Position numbers and translations under genes: made by a program. The notes under the pieces are model-generated. The model saw only the letters and a list, made by a program, of their open reading frames with translations. It did no database searches and had not been told where the DNA came from. A stretch of 64,000 nucleotides of DNA from Phycisphaeraceae bacterium (GTDB lineage Bacteria; Planctomycetota; Phycisphaerae; Phycisphaerales; UBA1924): contig JAHBXK010000013.1 of assembly GCA_019636535.1 (NCBI GenBank), positions 18,941 to 82,940 on the forward strand, in the 5' to 3' direction. This document shows positions 1 to 8,810 of the stretch, piece after piece (position 1 is the first letter of the stretch; each line of letters opens with the position of its first letter).

Positions 1-872
1 GCCAGCCGGCGCTCGGCGCGGTGCTTCGGATCCAGAACATCACGACGGCGCCGAGCCTGCAGACGATCACGTCGAGCGGGTTCGTGTCGAACGCGATCGG
101 GACGATCTACCACTCGCCGACGAACACGGCGCTGAACGTGATGAACCCGGGCGGGCTGATGAACCCGTCGATGCGGACGGACGGGATCGTGGGCGTGAAC
201 TACGGGACGGGCGCGCAGACGGTGATGTACAACGAGCCGGTGCCGGACCCTCGGCCGAAGTACCAGGCGGGCGCGTACATCGCGAAGGACCCGCGCGGGA
301 ACGCGGGTGCGAACGACTACCTGGTGACGAGCATCCAGGGCGGGATCAACGGGAACGGTGATCCGAACAACAACGCGGGCGGCGCGCAGTTGTACCGGTT
401 CACGTTTGCGAACGACCTGACGGGCGGGACGATGACTCGCGTCGTGGACTTCACGAACACGGCGGAGACGGGTCAGGCGACGAACTTCCTGATCGGGAAC
501 GCGGACGACTTCTTCAACAACGGCGGCGTTCGTGGGGTGACGTCGGTTCCCGGGACGAACGAGGTGTACGTGGCGTTCCGGTTCTTCGGCATCTGGAAGG
601 TGCTGTTGAACGCGGACGGGACGTACAACTCGATGAGCCAGATCGACACGACGCCGTTCCTTGACGCGATCGCGTACGACCCGTTCCAGGACAAGATCGT
701 GTTCGGTACGCAGAACGCGGGCGGCGGGTTGTGGGAGATCAACCGTGACGGGACGGGCCTGACGCAGTTGGTGTCGGGCGTGTTCATCCGCGGGATCGAC
801 GTGATCCCGGCCCCTGGCGCGATGGCGCTGTTGGGCCTTGCGGGGCTGGTCGCGGGCCGGCGTCGTCGGTGA
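1..872 (+). CDS. secreted protein with C-terminal PAPGA/RRRR sorting tail, 5' partial
   Basis: The frame is open to the left edge, so the true start lies outside the window; the first in-window start-like codon is GTG at 21. The visible part is rich in Gly, Asn and Thr and looks like a secreted beta-rich, possibly propeller-like protein (for example IAYDPFQDKIVFGTQNAGGG near the end). The C-terminus is a short PAPG motif, a hydrophobic stretch of about 15 residues and a final RRRR. This is the tripartite plan of PEP-CTERM-like tails, and planctomycetes use many variants of it, so export followed by C-terminal processing or anchoring is inferred. The same tail ends the protein at 24338-25033. 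The molecular function is not recognised. Confidence 0.75.
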   Translation, partial: QPALGAVLRIQNITTAPSLQTITSSGFVSNAIGTIYHSPTNTALNVMNPGGLMNPSMRTDGIVGVNYGTGAQTVMYNEPVPDPRPKYQAGAYIAKDPRGNAGANDYLVTSIQGGINGNGDPNNNAGGAQLYRFTFANDLTGGTMTRVVDFTNTAETGQATNFLIGNADDFFNNGGVRGVTSVPGTNEVYVAFRFFGIWKVLLNADGTYNSMSQIDTTPFLDAIAYDPFQDKIVFGTQNAGGGLWEINRDGTGLTQLVSGVFIRGIDVIPAPGAMALLGLAGLVAGRRRR

Positions 873-893
873 GTTGAGCGGTTGAGTGCGTGA

Positions 894-940
894 ACAAGAA
901 AGCAGGCCGGTGTCCCGCGGGACACCGGCCTGTTTCGTTG
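894..940. terminator. bidirectional Rho-independent terminator
   Basis: Positions 903-932 form a perfect 30-bp palindrome (15-bp arms, caggccggtgtcccg and its complement). It is followed by tttcgttg on the + strand and by ctttcttgtt on the - strand. It sits between two convergent genes and can terminate both. Confidence 0.85.
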
Positions 941-1004
941 GGGGAGGTTTACGCCGGCCGTCGGCCTCTCTCGGTGTGAGCGAGGCCGGCGACGGGGTGT
1001 GTGG

Positions 1005-3092
1005 TTACGAGCAGGTTGAGCCGAGGTTGGGGTTCCAGTCGGCGAGGAAGTCGAGGAGGTCGGCGAGATCGACGACGCCGTCGTTGTTGACGTCGCCGTT
1101 GGTGCCGGGGGTGACCGACTGGCCGAGGTTGGGGTTCCAGTCGCCGAGGAAGTCGAGGAGGTCGCCGAGATCAACGACGCCGTCGTCGTTGTAATCGCCG
1201 GGGCATTCGCCGCCGACGACCACGAACTTGATCCAGGCGACGCCGAAGAAGATGTCCTTGAAGGCGAAGACGGAGAAGTTGTTGAGTCCGTCGTCGAACT
1301 GGAGGGAGAGGTTGCCGACGCCGACGGTGGAACTGTTGGAGACGGAGCCCGGGAAGTGGAGGACTGGGCTGGTGAGCGTGGTGGAGCCTGGGCCGAAGGG
1401 GCGCTCGTCGCAGGTGTTGACGTTGGAGACGGCGAGGTAGTAGGTTCCGGCGGGGAAGGTGCGGATCATGGTTCCGGCGCCGTCGACGACGCAGTCCTCG
1501 AAGGCCTCGAAGTTGCCGTCGTAGACGAGGAGGTCGATGGTGTTGGTGTGTCCGAAGCGGGAGATGGTGATCTGGCCGGCGCTGAGTTCCTGTCCGACGC
1601 CGAGATCGATGGGGAGGATCTCCTCGGTGGAGAGGGTGGCGCGGTAGGGGGAAGTGGTGGAGGTTGAGCCGATGACGCGGTAGAACATCTGCTCGGCGCG
1701 GCCGAAGCCGTACCAGGCGTTGGTTCGCGGGGGGAAGGTCGTGGCGACGCTGGTCTGTGTGGCGGTGTCGGAGGCGAGGTTGATGCCGCCGCTGCCCTGA
1801 GAGTGGCCGCGGAGCGTGGCGCTGTGGCCTGCGGTTCCGTCGGTTTCGAGGGTCATGGTGTGTCGGTAGATGCCGAGCTGGGGCTTGGGGGTGAGGGTGA
1901 GGAGGAAGTAGTCGGGGGTGATGAGGGAGCCGTCGGTGAGGACGGAGGAGCCGGTGGTGATTCCGTAGACGCCGCCGCCGACATCGATGGTGGCGGGGGT
2001 GGCGTTGGTCTTGGACTCGTTGGGCTCGATTTCGTAGGTGTAGCCGGGGGGTGGGGGGGGAATGACGAGCATCGCGACGGAGCCGCTGGTGCTGCGCATT
2101 TGGTCGTCGGAGACGGTGAGCGTGATGTTGTAGGTGTCGGCGGGCTGCAGGGCGGGGATGGAGAGGGTGTAGGCGTACTCGTTGCCGCTGACGAGCGTGA
2201 GCGCCTGGGTTGGTGAGCCACCGAAGACGGTGAGGTCGGCGGTGACGGTGATGCCGGTGCTGGCGGGGACGGTGCCGGGGAGCACTTCGGCGGAGATGAC
2301 GACGTCGTTGCCAGCGACGACCAGGGACGAGTCGAGCGATGCGACGAGCGATGGGGGGAAGGAGCCGCCCGCGCCGGCGGAGGCGTAGACGAGGGCGTTG
2401 GCCATGAGGATGGCCCCGTCGGTGGTGGAGAGCCAGCGCGAGCCGCCGGAGTCGCTGGAGGGCGGGTAGAGGCCGAGGTCGACTCGTCGCGGGTGGGTGG
2501 TGCTGGTGGCGACGAGGATCTTGCCGTCGGACCATTCAGAGACAACGACACCGCCGGCGTTGATGGCGGTGGTGGTCGGCCTGGAGGAGAGGTTGTTGGC
2601 GAGCGAGTTGACGTTGTTCATGATCGGGTGATCAGGAACGAGGATGGAACCGAGCATGTGGGTGCCGCCGGTGTTTCCGCCCTCGGGAACGATGATGCCG
2701 TAGTTCTGGTCCTTCCAGCGGCCGGTGAGGAAGCGGTTGGCGGTCGTCGAGGTGATCGCGAAGACGGAGAGGACGACGCCCTTGCCCAGGTCGCTGTAAT
2801 CGGCGAGCGTGTTTCCGAGCGCGGTGGAGTCGGCGAAACTCTGATTGCTCCAGACGATGATGGCGTCGTAGGGCATGAGTTGGCCGAGTTGGGGGGTCGG
2901 TACGGGGGTGGTGATGTGCAGGATGTCGACCTGGCTGAAGAGGCCTGTGGCATTCAGTTTGGACTGGACGTCGAGGTAGTCGTTGGATGTCGCGGAAGTC
3001 GCGGCGGCGGCGACGATCGCGACCTTCGGTTGCGCTTGGGCGGCGGCGGCGAGGCCGAGCAGGCCGACGCAGGCGGTTGTGAACAGACGCAT
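1005..3092 (-). CDS. secreted protein with amidotransferase-like N-domain and dockerin-like repeats
   Basis: A 695-residue protein. The ATG at 3092 is preceded by a GGGAG Shine-Dalgarno and opens a signal peptide (MRLFTTACVGLLGLAAAAQA); longer in-frame extensions have no such features. Residues of about 22-250 resemble a class I glutamine-amidotransferase-like or ThuA-like fold (YDAIIVWSN, GKGVVLSVF), but no catalytic Cys-His pair is evident. A middle region resembles Ig-like and pre-peptidase C-terminal beta-sandwich domains (YEIEPNESKTNA). The C-terminus has two calcium-loop repeats, GDYNDDGVVDLGDLLDFLGD and GDVNNDGVVDLADLLDFLAD, the dockerin-like type common in Phycisphaerae secreted proteins. 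A role at the cell surface or in large extracellular assemblies is inferred; substrate unknown. Confidence 0.75.
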   Translation of the reverse strand: MRLFTTACVGLLGLAAAAQAQPKVAIVAAAATSATSNDYLDVQSKLNATGLFSQVDILHITTPVPTPQLGQLMPYDAIIVWSNQSFADSTALGNTLADYSDLGKGVVLSVFAITSTTANRFLTGRWKDQNYGIIVPEGGNTGGTHMLGSILVPDHPIMNNVNSLANNLSSRPTTTAINAGGVVVSEWSDGKILVATSTTHPRRVDLGLYPPSSDSGGSRWLSTTDGAILMANALVYASAGAGGSFPPSLVASLDSSLVVAGNDVVISAEVLPGTVPASTGITVTADLTVFGGSPTQALTLVSGNEYAYTLSIPALQPADTYNITLTVSDDQMRSTSGSVAMLVIPPPPPGYTYEIEPNESKTNATPATIDVGGGVYGITTGSSVLTDGSLITPDYFLLTLTPKPQLGIYRHTMTLETDGTAGHSATLRGHSQGSGGINLASDTATQTSVATTFPPRTNAWYGFGRAEQMFYRVIGSTSTTSPYRATLSTEEILPIDLGVGQELSAGQITISRFGHTNTIDLLVYDGNFEAFEDCVVDGAGTMIRTFPAGTYYLAVSNVNTCDERPFGPGSTTLTSPVLHFPGSVSNSSTVGVGNLSLQFDDGLNNFSVFAFKDIFFGVAWIKFVVVGGECPGDYNDDGVVDLGDLLDFLGDWNPNLGQSVTPGTNGDVNNDGVVDLADLLDFLADWNPNLGSTCS

Positions 3093-3375
3093 CGATGGGT
3101 CTCCCTGAGTTCGGGTGCGTTGCGCGGCGTCACGCGCTGACGAACAGCGGCCGTCACGGAATGGAAGGCCTGTGACCGTGCAACACACCCAAGGATCAAC
3201 TGAGCGCCGGCCGGCCGAGCAAGGACTGGCGAGCGACGGAACGGGTGGCCCGGCCCTGTGCCGGGGTCCAATCGACAAGCCTACCCGATGAGGGATGTAT
3301 GACCAAGAGAAAGTGACCGTATTGACCGAGGATGTTGGCCGGACGGCTGGTTCGCCGAAGAATCGTCGGCGCGGG

Positions 3376-4368
3376 CTAGGCTGAAACGGCGACGCGCATG
3401 GCCCGCATGACGGCCTGGCCCATGTCGGCGGGGCTCATGGCGACCTCGACGCTGGCGGCCTTGAGCGCAGCGATCTTGGCGTCGGCGGTGTCTTCGGTTC
3501 CGCCGATGATGGCGCCGGCGTGGCCCATGCGCTTGCCGGGGGGGGCGGTCCGGCCGGCGATGAAGGCGGCGACGGGCTTTTTGACGTGCTTCTTCACGTA
3601 CTCGGCGGCGAGGATCTCGTCGGTGCCACCGATCTCACCGATCATGAGGATGGCGTCGGTGGCGGGGTCGGACTCGAAGAGGCGGATGCAGTCGGTGTGG
3701 TTGAGGCCGCGGATGGGGTCGCCGCCGATGCCGACGCAGGTGGACTGTGCGAGGCCGAGGTTGGAGGTCTGCCAGACGGCCTCGTAGGTGAGGGTGCCGG
3801 AGCGGCTGACGATTCCGACGGACTTGCCGAGTTTGCTCTCGGAGAGGTGGGTGTGGATGTAGCCGGGCATGATGCCGATTTTGCAGCCGGACTTGGTGTA
3901 GGGGTCGGAGGACTTGTCGCCCGTGCCGGACTTGGGCCCGGGGGTGATGACGCCGGGGCAGTTGGGGCCGACGAGGGTGATGCGATCGGACTCGGGTCGT
4001 GCGGCGTTGAGGTCGTCGAGGACGGCGCGGGCCTTGATCATGTCGTTGACGGGGACGCCCTCGGTGATGGCGCAGATGACGCGGAGGCCGGCGTCGGCGG
4101 CTTCGAGGATGGCGTCGGCCGCGCCGGCGGGGGGGACGAAGATCATGGTGGCGGTGGCGCCGGTCTCTCGGACGGCCTGTGCGACGGTGTCGAAGACGGG
4201 GACGGAGGCGTGGTCATCGATGGCGAACTTCTGGCCGCCCTTGCCGGGGGTGACGCCGCCGACGAGTTTGGTTCCGTAGAGGAAGCAGCCCTTGGCGTGC
4301 TGTCCGCCATAGGAGCCGGTGATGCCCTGGCAGATGACTTTGGTGTTGGCGTCGATGAGGATCGGCAT
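3376..4368 (-). CDS. sucD: succinyl-CoA ligase (ADP-forming) subunit alpha
   Basis: TCA-cycle enzyme interconverting succinyl-CoA and succinate with nucleotide synthesis; SucD carries the CoA site and the phosphohistidine. The 330-residue product starts [19 protein letters not shown] (typical SucD start), has the CoA-binding Rossmann fold (GGVTPGKGG), and keeps the active-site histidine in [13 protein letters not shown] at about residue 283. The family is usually about 290 residues. The excess is an insertion of roughly 17 residues between VITPG and CKIGIMPG ([17 protein letters not shown]), plus a few residues after GYIHT. The partner sucC is not adjacent: the next gene upstream is divergent. 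Start supported by homology rather than by a clear Shine-Dalgarno. Confidence 0.93.
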   Translation of the reverse strand: MPILIDANTKVICQGITGSYGGQHAKGCFLYGTKLVGGVTPGKGGQKFAIDDHASVPVFDTVAQAVRETGATATMIFVPPAGAADAILEAADAGLRVICAITEGVPVNDMIKARAVLDDLNAARPESDRITLVGPNCPGVITPGPKSGTGDKSSDPYTKSGCKIGIMPGYIHTHLSESKLGKSVGIVSRSGTLTYEAVWQTSNLGLAQSTCVGIGGDPIRGLNHTDCIRLFESDPATDAILMIGEIGGTDEILAAEYVKKHVKKPVAAFIAGRTAPPGKRMGHAGAIIGGTEDTADAKIAALKAASVEVAMSPADMGQAVMRAMRVAVSA

Positions 4369-4539
4369 GGGGCGGGAGTGTAGGGGCTGGAGGTGGGGAG
4401 ATCGGGTGGGAAGAGCGATGGCGCGGAGTGGGGGGGAGTGCGGGGGGAGGGCCGGGGCGGTTCCTAAACTGGAGGGTCGGGACGGGCGTGGCTGGGCGCG
4501 CCGGGACGTGAGACCGTTGGACTTCGACAAGGGAGCAGC

Positions 4540-5691
4540 ATGCGCGCCATCGTCACGGGTCAGATCGGGATGGACAAGAAGCAGTACCTGACGCAGGTCG
4601 CGGCGTTCGCCGGGCAGCAGGGGGAGAACCTGCCGCTGTACAACATCGGCGACATGATGTACGCCGAAGCGCGGGACGTGCGGCCCGGGCGGATCCTGGA
4701 CCTGCCGATCAGCCGGTTGAACTCGCTGCGGCGCGCGGCCTTCAAGGACGTCATGTCCGAAGCACGCGACCAGCCGAACATCCTGGTGAACACGCACGCG
4801 ACGTTCCGCTGGCGGCACGGGCTGTTCTCCGCTTTCGATTTCGACCAGATCCAGGCGCTGCAGCCGGACCTGTTCGTCTGCCTGGTGGACAACATCGAGG
4901 TGGTGCACCACCGGCTGCACCGCGACTTTGACATCGACGCGTCGCTGAAGGACTGCATGGTGTGGCGCGAGGAGGAGATTTTGGCGACGGAGATCCTGTC
5001 GCAGGCGGTGCCGGGGTCGAAGTTTTACATCGTGTCGCGCGGCCGGCACGCCCCAACGGTGAAGACCTTGTTCAGATTGGTCTGCCGGCCGCAGATGCGG
5101 AAGGTGTACCCGAGTTTTCCGATGTCGCACGTGGTGGACATGCCGGACGTGCTGGCGGAGATCGACGCGTTCCGCGCAGCGCTGGCCGAGCACTTCATCA
5201 CGTTCGACCCGGGTGACGTGGACGAGAAGTTGCTCTTGGATCGGGCGATCGCCGCCGCGCGGGACGGGAAGGAGCACATCGACGTGGCCCCGCACAGTTT
5301 CGGTGGGGCCAAGTCAGGGAGCGGAGAACAACCGATCCGCGTGCGCGTGCGCGAGGTGCTGGACATCGCGGGGGACGTGGACGGCCAGATCTACATGCGG
5401 GACTTCAAACTGATCGATCAGTCGGACATGATCGTGAGTTTGATTCCGGAACTGCCGAGCGTGCACGGCAAGGACGCGATGGGGATCCCGGGGCTGTCGA
5501 GCGGCGTGGAGCGGGAGTTGCAGCACGCGTGGGAGCACACCAAGGAGGTGTACGTGGTGTGGAAGCCGCGGAAGGCGCCGTCACCTTTCATTACCGAGAC
5601 GGCGACGAAGATCTTCAAGTCGGTGGAGGAAGCGCTGAAGTACTTTGAGGAGAAGGGGATGTTTGTGGAGAAGAATTTGTTTGGGCATTGA
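4540..5691 (+). CDS. P-loop kinase-like protein fused to a deoxyribosyltransferase-like domain
   Basis: A 383-residue cytosolic protein; ATG behind AAGGGAG. The N-terminus, [19 protein letters not shown], looks like an archaeal adenylate-kinase-type nucleotide-binding start, but the Walker A is degenerate: GQIGMDKK instead of GxxxxGK[ST]. Residues 1-200 read as a nucleoside-kinase-like fold. The last 120 residues ([20 protein letters not shown], then [29 protein letters not shown]) resemble nucleoside 2-deoxyribosyltransferase or TIR-like nucleotide-processing folds, with an Asp-rich strand followed by a GVxxE helix. A role in nucleotide metabolism or sensing is inferred, not shown. A TAAACT hexamer at 4465-4470 could be its -10 element. 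Confidence 0.65.
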   Translation: MRAIVTGQIGMDKKQYLTQVAAFAGQQGENLPLYNIGDMMYAEARDVRPGRILDLPISRLNSLRRAAFKDVMSEARDQPNILVNTHATFRWRHGLFSAFDFDQIQALQPDLFVCLVDNIEVVHHRLHRDFDIDASLKDCMVWREEEILATEILSQAVPGSKFYIVSRGRHAPTVKTLFRLVCRPQMRKVYPSFPMSHVVDMPDVLAEIDAFRAALAEHFITFDPGDVDEKLLLDRAIAAARDGKEHIDVAPHSFGGAKSGSGEQPIRVRVREVLDIAGDVDGQIYMRDFKLIDQSDMIVSLIPELPSVHGKDAMGIPGLSSGVERELQHAWEHTKEVYVVWKPRKAPSPFITETATKIFKSVEEALKYFEEKGMFVEKNLFGH

Positions 5692-5950
5692 GGGGGGAGG
5701 AAGGGACGGAGGCACGAAGGCACGTAGGCACGAAGGGGAAGAGAAGAAGGAACACAGAGGACTCAGAGTTTCTCAGAGGTGCTCAGAGGGGGAATTGGGG
5801 AAGAGGGGAGTGGGACTTGAAACGCGAAGGGCTCGAAAGGGATTGAGCGCGAAGGCGTGAAGGAAGAGCGGAGGGGAATGGGAATGAGGGTGTGGGGGCG
5901 GGGGGGAAGCCCTGAGCGAGGGGCGAGGGCACAAGCGGGGGGGGGGGGCG
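5692..5950. repeat. purine-rich intergenic stretch with degenerate short tandem repeats
   Basis: No gene is supported here. The + strand is almost pure purine in places and carries degenerate iterations: gcacgaag/gcacgtag units at 5711-5740, cagag units around 5755-5790, and cgaag/ctcgaaag units at 5820-5870. The 13-mer cgaaggggaagag at 5731-5743 recurs exactly inside dnaE at 10008-10020. This looks like a repeat-invaded spacer. Confidence 0.6.
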
Positions 5951-5953
5951 GGT

Positions 5954-5959
5954 TACGGT
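5954..5959 (+). promoter_or_regulatory. candidate -10 (TACGGT) of a leaderless transcript
   Basis: TACGGT ends 7 nt before the ATG at 5967 and no Shine-Dalgarno is present, so the transcript may begin at or next to the start codon. Confidence 0.35.
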
Positions 5960-5966
5960 TGCGGGC

Positions 5967-6773
5967 ATGATCGAGCCGCCGAGTGATGCAGACCTGCCGG
6001 ACGAGGCCTTTGTGCCGCGGTATCCGTTGCCGGTGCGGGGCGAACAGCACACCTCGCCCAAGAAGCCCGGTCCTTTGGTCTGGGCCACGGTCGCGGCCGG
6101 TCAGGATCGCTTGCGGATTCGAGTGACAGCGCGGAAGCCACTGGTGTATCTCTTGGCTGTAGGCGTTCCGGCAGGGTTCATGCTCGGAGCGCTTGTGGGC
6201 GTGATGGTCGTCGTGGCCGGGCTGGTCAGCACTCAGCTCGGTGTGGGCATCGGTCTTTCGGTCACGCTCTGCGCGATCGTGGGATTCCGATTGCGCGTGA
6301 CGGCCGAACTGCGGCGCACCGGACGATGCACACTGGTTGAGGCTGACCTGTCGGCGCGCGAGATACGGCTGCCCATGACCGGTCAAATGCTGCCGGTTGC
6401 GCGAGTGCGTTGCTTGGAGTTGATTCAACGACAGGTGGCTGACGAGTTTGTCGGTTGGCGCTCACAACTCCGCGTGGTCTATATCGGGGATGACGATCGG
6501 TGGCGGCGGGAGGCGGTGGTGACGAGCGGAGTTGTGCTCTTGGGACGTTCGCAGGTGCGGCGCTTGGAACGAGCGCTCTCGCGACGCGTCGTATGCCGCA
6601 CATTGACGGACGATGGTGAGCCGGTGCCGTTTCGCGGCACGAACCCGGAGGAGATCGTGTGGCCGATGCCGGCGGTGGAGGACGTGCCGCTGGCGTACTG
6701 CCCGAAGTGTTCGTACGCGTTGTTCGACTTGCCGGGGGCGAAGGTGTGTCCGGAATGCGGGGCGGAACGTTGA
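5967..6773 (+). CDS. membrane protein with C-terminal zinc ribbon
   Basis: 268 residues, not assigned to a named family. A soluble N-terminal part is followed by two adjacent hydrophobic segments at about residues 60-112 (VYLLAVGVPAGFMLGALVGV and the following VSTQLGVGIGLSVTL run). A roughly 130-residue cytoplasmic-looking region comes next, and a C-terminal CxxC-CxxC zinc ribbon (YCPKCSYALFDL and KVCPECGAE). Such ribbons at the end of small membrane proteins are frequent in planctomycetes and probably bind a structural zinc. The next gene starts 147 bp downstream. Function unknown. Confidence 0.7.
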   Translation: MIEPPSDADLPDEAFVPRYPLPVRGEQHTSPKKPGPLVWATVAAGQDRLRIRVTARKPLVYLLAVGVPAGFMLGALVGVMVVVAGLVSTQLGVGIGLSVTLCAIVGFRLRVTAELRRTGRCTLVEADLSAREIRLPMTGQMLPVARVRCLELIQRQVADEFVGWRSQLRVVYIGDDDRWRREAVVTSGVVLLGRSQVRRLERALSRRVVCRTLTDDGEPVPFRGTNPEEIVWPMPAVEDVPLAYCPKCSYALFDLPGAKVCPECGAER

Positions 6774-6903
6774 GGGGCGGTGGAGTGCGGGGCGGGGGGG
6801 CGGGGGGTGGGGGGACGGAACGCGGCGAGAATCGAGGGTGTAACGGGGTGTTCGGGCACGCAGAACGTCTTTCCAGCGACAAACAGGCCAAGGCCGATCA
6901 ACG

Positions 6904-6909
6904 TACAAT
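6904..6909 (+). promoter_or_regulatory. candidate -10 (TACAAT) for the PIN module
   Basis: TACAAT matches the sigma-70 -10 consensus in five of six positions and ends 11 nt before the ATG at 6921. No convincing -35 was seen. Confidence 0.45.
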
Positions 6910-6920
6910 CGAGGGCTGCG

Positions 6921-7721
6921 ATGACCCAGACTTTCACCATTTTGGTCGAGGGACGCGACGGCGGGGTGCCTGCCGAGCGTTTCGTCGATGTCATACACAA
7001 GGTCCTCGCGGTGTTGCGCGAGCTCGACTCCAAGAGCAGTGGTGACGGCAAGCCGTCGATTCACTGGAACATTACTAGGGCGACCTCGAACAGCCCGCTT
7101 ACGCTGACGTTGGAAGCCAACGTGCCCGCTCGGCGACGGGACACGAGTCGGACAGTCTTCAAGTCGTACATGCGAGGGATGCGCAAGCTCGAATCGGGAA
7201 AGGGCGTGCCGAGCGACTTTGACGACGACACGCTCAGAGAGGCGAGGGCGTTGCTCGGCCTGCTTGACCGCGGTGTGGCGAGGATGGAGTTTGCAGGTCC
7301 CGGTGAAGAAGCGGTTTCGCCCACTCTTCGATCGGCGGCACTCATCGACGAGTTCATGGGTCGTCGCGCTGCGTACCACTTGTCGGAAACGGCCATCGAG
7401 GGCTCGCTCGAAACGGTCACGATACATGGCGGAGAGGCGTTCGATGTCTTTGACCAGCTTACCGGCACACGGGTGCGGTGCATTCTGCCCGATGGGCAGA
7501 TCGGCGAAGCCGTAAGCGCGCTCGGCAAACGCGTGGCGGTTTCGGGCCGCGCGAAGTTCAGCGACAAGGGACGGCCGATCTCGATTGAAGTCGAAGAGAT
7601 TCGGGTGTTGCGCGACAAGAGCGAACTGCCTGCGGCCTCCGACTTTGAGGGCGATGGCAAGCTCGACATCACCGGCGGCATGGACTCCGCAGACTTTGTG
7701 CGGAGGATACGTGATGCCTGA
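6921..7721 (+). CDS. partner protein of a PIN-domain nuclease
   Basis: 266 residues, family not recognised. The N-terminal half (MTQTFTILVEGRDGGVPAER onward) looks alpha/beta, with VLAVLRELD and SPLTLTLEANV elements. The C-terminal half, from RCILPDGQIGEAVSALGKRV to SIEVEEIRVL, resembles a small OB-like beta barrel. There is no helix-turn-helix, AbrB or ribbon-helix-helix domain of the usual VapB antitoxins. Its last 8 nt overlap the start of the downstream PIN gene, and that gene's Shine-Dalgarno (GGAGG at 7702-7706) lies inside it, so the two are translationally coupled. A role as antitoxin, regulator or substrate adaptor of the nuclease is inferred from this arrangement only. Confidence 0.7.
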   Translation: MTQTFTILVEGRDGGVPAERFVDVIHKVLAVLRELDSKSSGDGKPSIHWNITRATSNSPLTLTLEANVPARRRDTSRTVFKSYMRGMRKLESGKGVPSDFDDDTLREARALLGLLDRGVARMEFAGPGEEAVSPTLRSAALIDEFMGRRAAYHLSETAIEGSLETVTIHGGEAFDVFDQLTGTRVRCILPDGQIGEAVSALGKRVAVSGRAKFSDKGRPISIEVEEIRVLRDKSELPAASDFEGDGKLDITGGMDSADFVRRIRDA

Positions 7722-8175
7722 GCGTGTCTACTGGGACACGAACTGCTTTCTCGGATGGTTTCAGCAGGAACCGAACAAACGCGATGCCCTGCGCGAACTG
7801 CTCAATCGGGCAGAGGCGGACGAGATGGTCATCGTCACCTCGGCGATCACTATCACGGAATGCGCTGGCCTGCCAACCGTGCGCAGAGTGGACGACGCAG
7901 CATCGAAGAAGATACTGGCGTTCTTTGAGCAGGAGTACATCGCGCTTCGTTCGGTCGAGCGTCAGATTGCGGAGCGGGCTCACGATCTCACGCGGAAACT
8001 CGCCATCAAGCACGCGGACGCGATCCATGTGGCTACGGCAGCCCTGTCAAACGTTCGTGTGCTTCATACATGGGACGAGGGGATGCTGAAGCACAGCGGG
8101 TCGGCGGGAATCGGGGTCCCGATTGAAAGGCCACCGGATCCGAGCAAGGGTACGATCTTCGACAAAGCGCGTTGA
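7714..8175 (+). CDS. PIN-domain ribonuclease, VapC-like
   Basis: 153 residues, the full length of a stand-alone PIN domain. All four conserved acidic residues are visible: D8 in WDTNCFLGWF, E49 in TITECAGL, D102 in KHADAIHVATA and D121 in TWDEGML. PIN domains are Mg- or Mn-dependent ribonucleases; most small ones are toxins that cleave tRNA, rRNA or mRNA. ATG at 7714 with GGAGG seven bases upstream, overlapping the preceding gene by 8 nt. Known VapC toxins are normally paired with a short DNA-binding antitoxin of 70-90 residues, but here the partner is a 266-residue protein of unknown fold, so this may be a distinct nuclease module. Confidence 0.85.
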   Translation: MPERVYWDTNCFLGWFQQEPNKRDALRELLNRAEADEMVIVTSAITITECAGLPTVRRVDDAASKKILAFFEQEYIALRSVERQIAERAHDLTRKLAIKHADAIHVATAALSNVRVLHTWDEGMLKHSGSAGIGVPIERPPDPSKGTIFDKAR

Positions 8176-8213
8176 CGGCAGAGACCAGGCCGCGGGGCGA
8201 GCGAGGGCGCGGG

Positions 8214-8327
8214 TCACGCCGCGGGTTTGGAGCGGACGAGGAAGTGTGGGGAAGCGGACTCGGGGCCGAAGTCGGCGACGAGGAAGGCGTCGGCGACGCT
8301 GAGCGCGGGCATTTCAAATTCACGCAT
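8214..8327 (-). CDS. possible 37-residue ORF in a gene-poor stretch
   Basis: ATG at 8327 reads MREFEMPALSVADAFLVADF and ends SKPAA. The composition looks more protein-like than other frames here, but there is no Shine-Dalgarno and no family match. It begins immediately beside the hairpin at 8331-8358. It may be the remnant of a larger gene or a chance ORF. Confidence 0.22.
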   Translation of the reverse strand: MREFEMPALSVADAFLVADFGPESASPHFLVRSKPAA

Positions 8328-8330
8328 GAG

Positions 8331-8358
8331 GAACCCAGGGACTGCGGTCCCTGGGTTC
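8331..8358. repeat. perfect inverted repeat (REP-like hairpin)
   Basis: 12-bp arms gaacccagggac and gtccctgggttc enclose a tgcg loop. It lacks a T-tract on either side, so it is more like a REP or BIME unit than a terminator. It lies in the roughly 740-bp gene-poor stretch 8176-8919. Confidence 0.6.
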
Positions 8359-8492
8359 TGTCGTTGCGGAGGACCGTCCCGGCTTGCTGCTTGGGCCGGT
8401 GTGGCCGCGAACGAGGGCGGGAGCGAAGCAAGCCGCAGAGCAAGAAGCCCTCCTCCGCCCCGCCGGGGCGGTTGCGTGAAGGGAGTCGCTTA

Positions 8493-8536
8493 CCACGGGT
8501 TGCGCATCGCTCAGAGCAGCGATGCTCCACCCGTGG
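8493..8536. repeat. second imperfect inverted repeat (REP-like hairpin)
   Basis: The outer arms ccacgggt and acccgtgg and inner arms catcgct and agcgatg are separated by short mismatches, giving a two-part stem of 15 bp. No T-tract follows. Together with 8331-8358 it suggests a repetitive extragenic element; the flanking 8360-8490 and 8540-8710 contain no supported gene. Confidence 0.5.
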
Positions 8537-8761
8537 CGACATTCCGCGGCTCCTCCGGAGCCGGAGTGGGTCGTGCGATGTCCTGTGTTGATGAATCTCA
8601 ATCGCCCGCTTGCGCCGCCTGCGCGCGCCCTCCCTCACGGTCGGGCTGCATGTTTCGAGGCCTTCGCGTTGAAGCCGCTATTCCGGTGTCGCGAGTCGCT
8701 GTCTACTGACAGGTGAACCGGTCCGGAGACGCGCGCGGGTCGGGGCGGGCGGGGGCACCGG

Positions 8762-8767
8762 TATCAT
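8762..8767 (+). promoter_or_regulatory. candidate -10 (TATCAT) upstream of dnaE
   Basis: TATCAT is the same hexamer seen before pepF, gatB and the 24338 gene. It would start a transcript near 8774 with a leader of about 145 nt that contains the cytosine tract before the dnaE start. Confidence 0.35.
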
Positions 8768-8810
8768 GCCGAGCGGCCCCCTTCGGCCCATGGGGTCATG
8801 CCGCGTTCCG

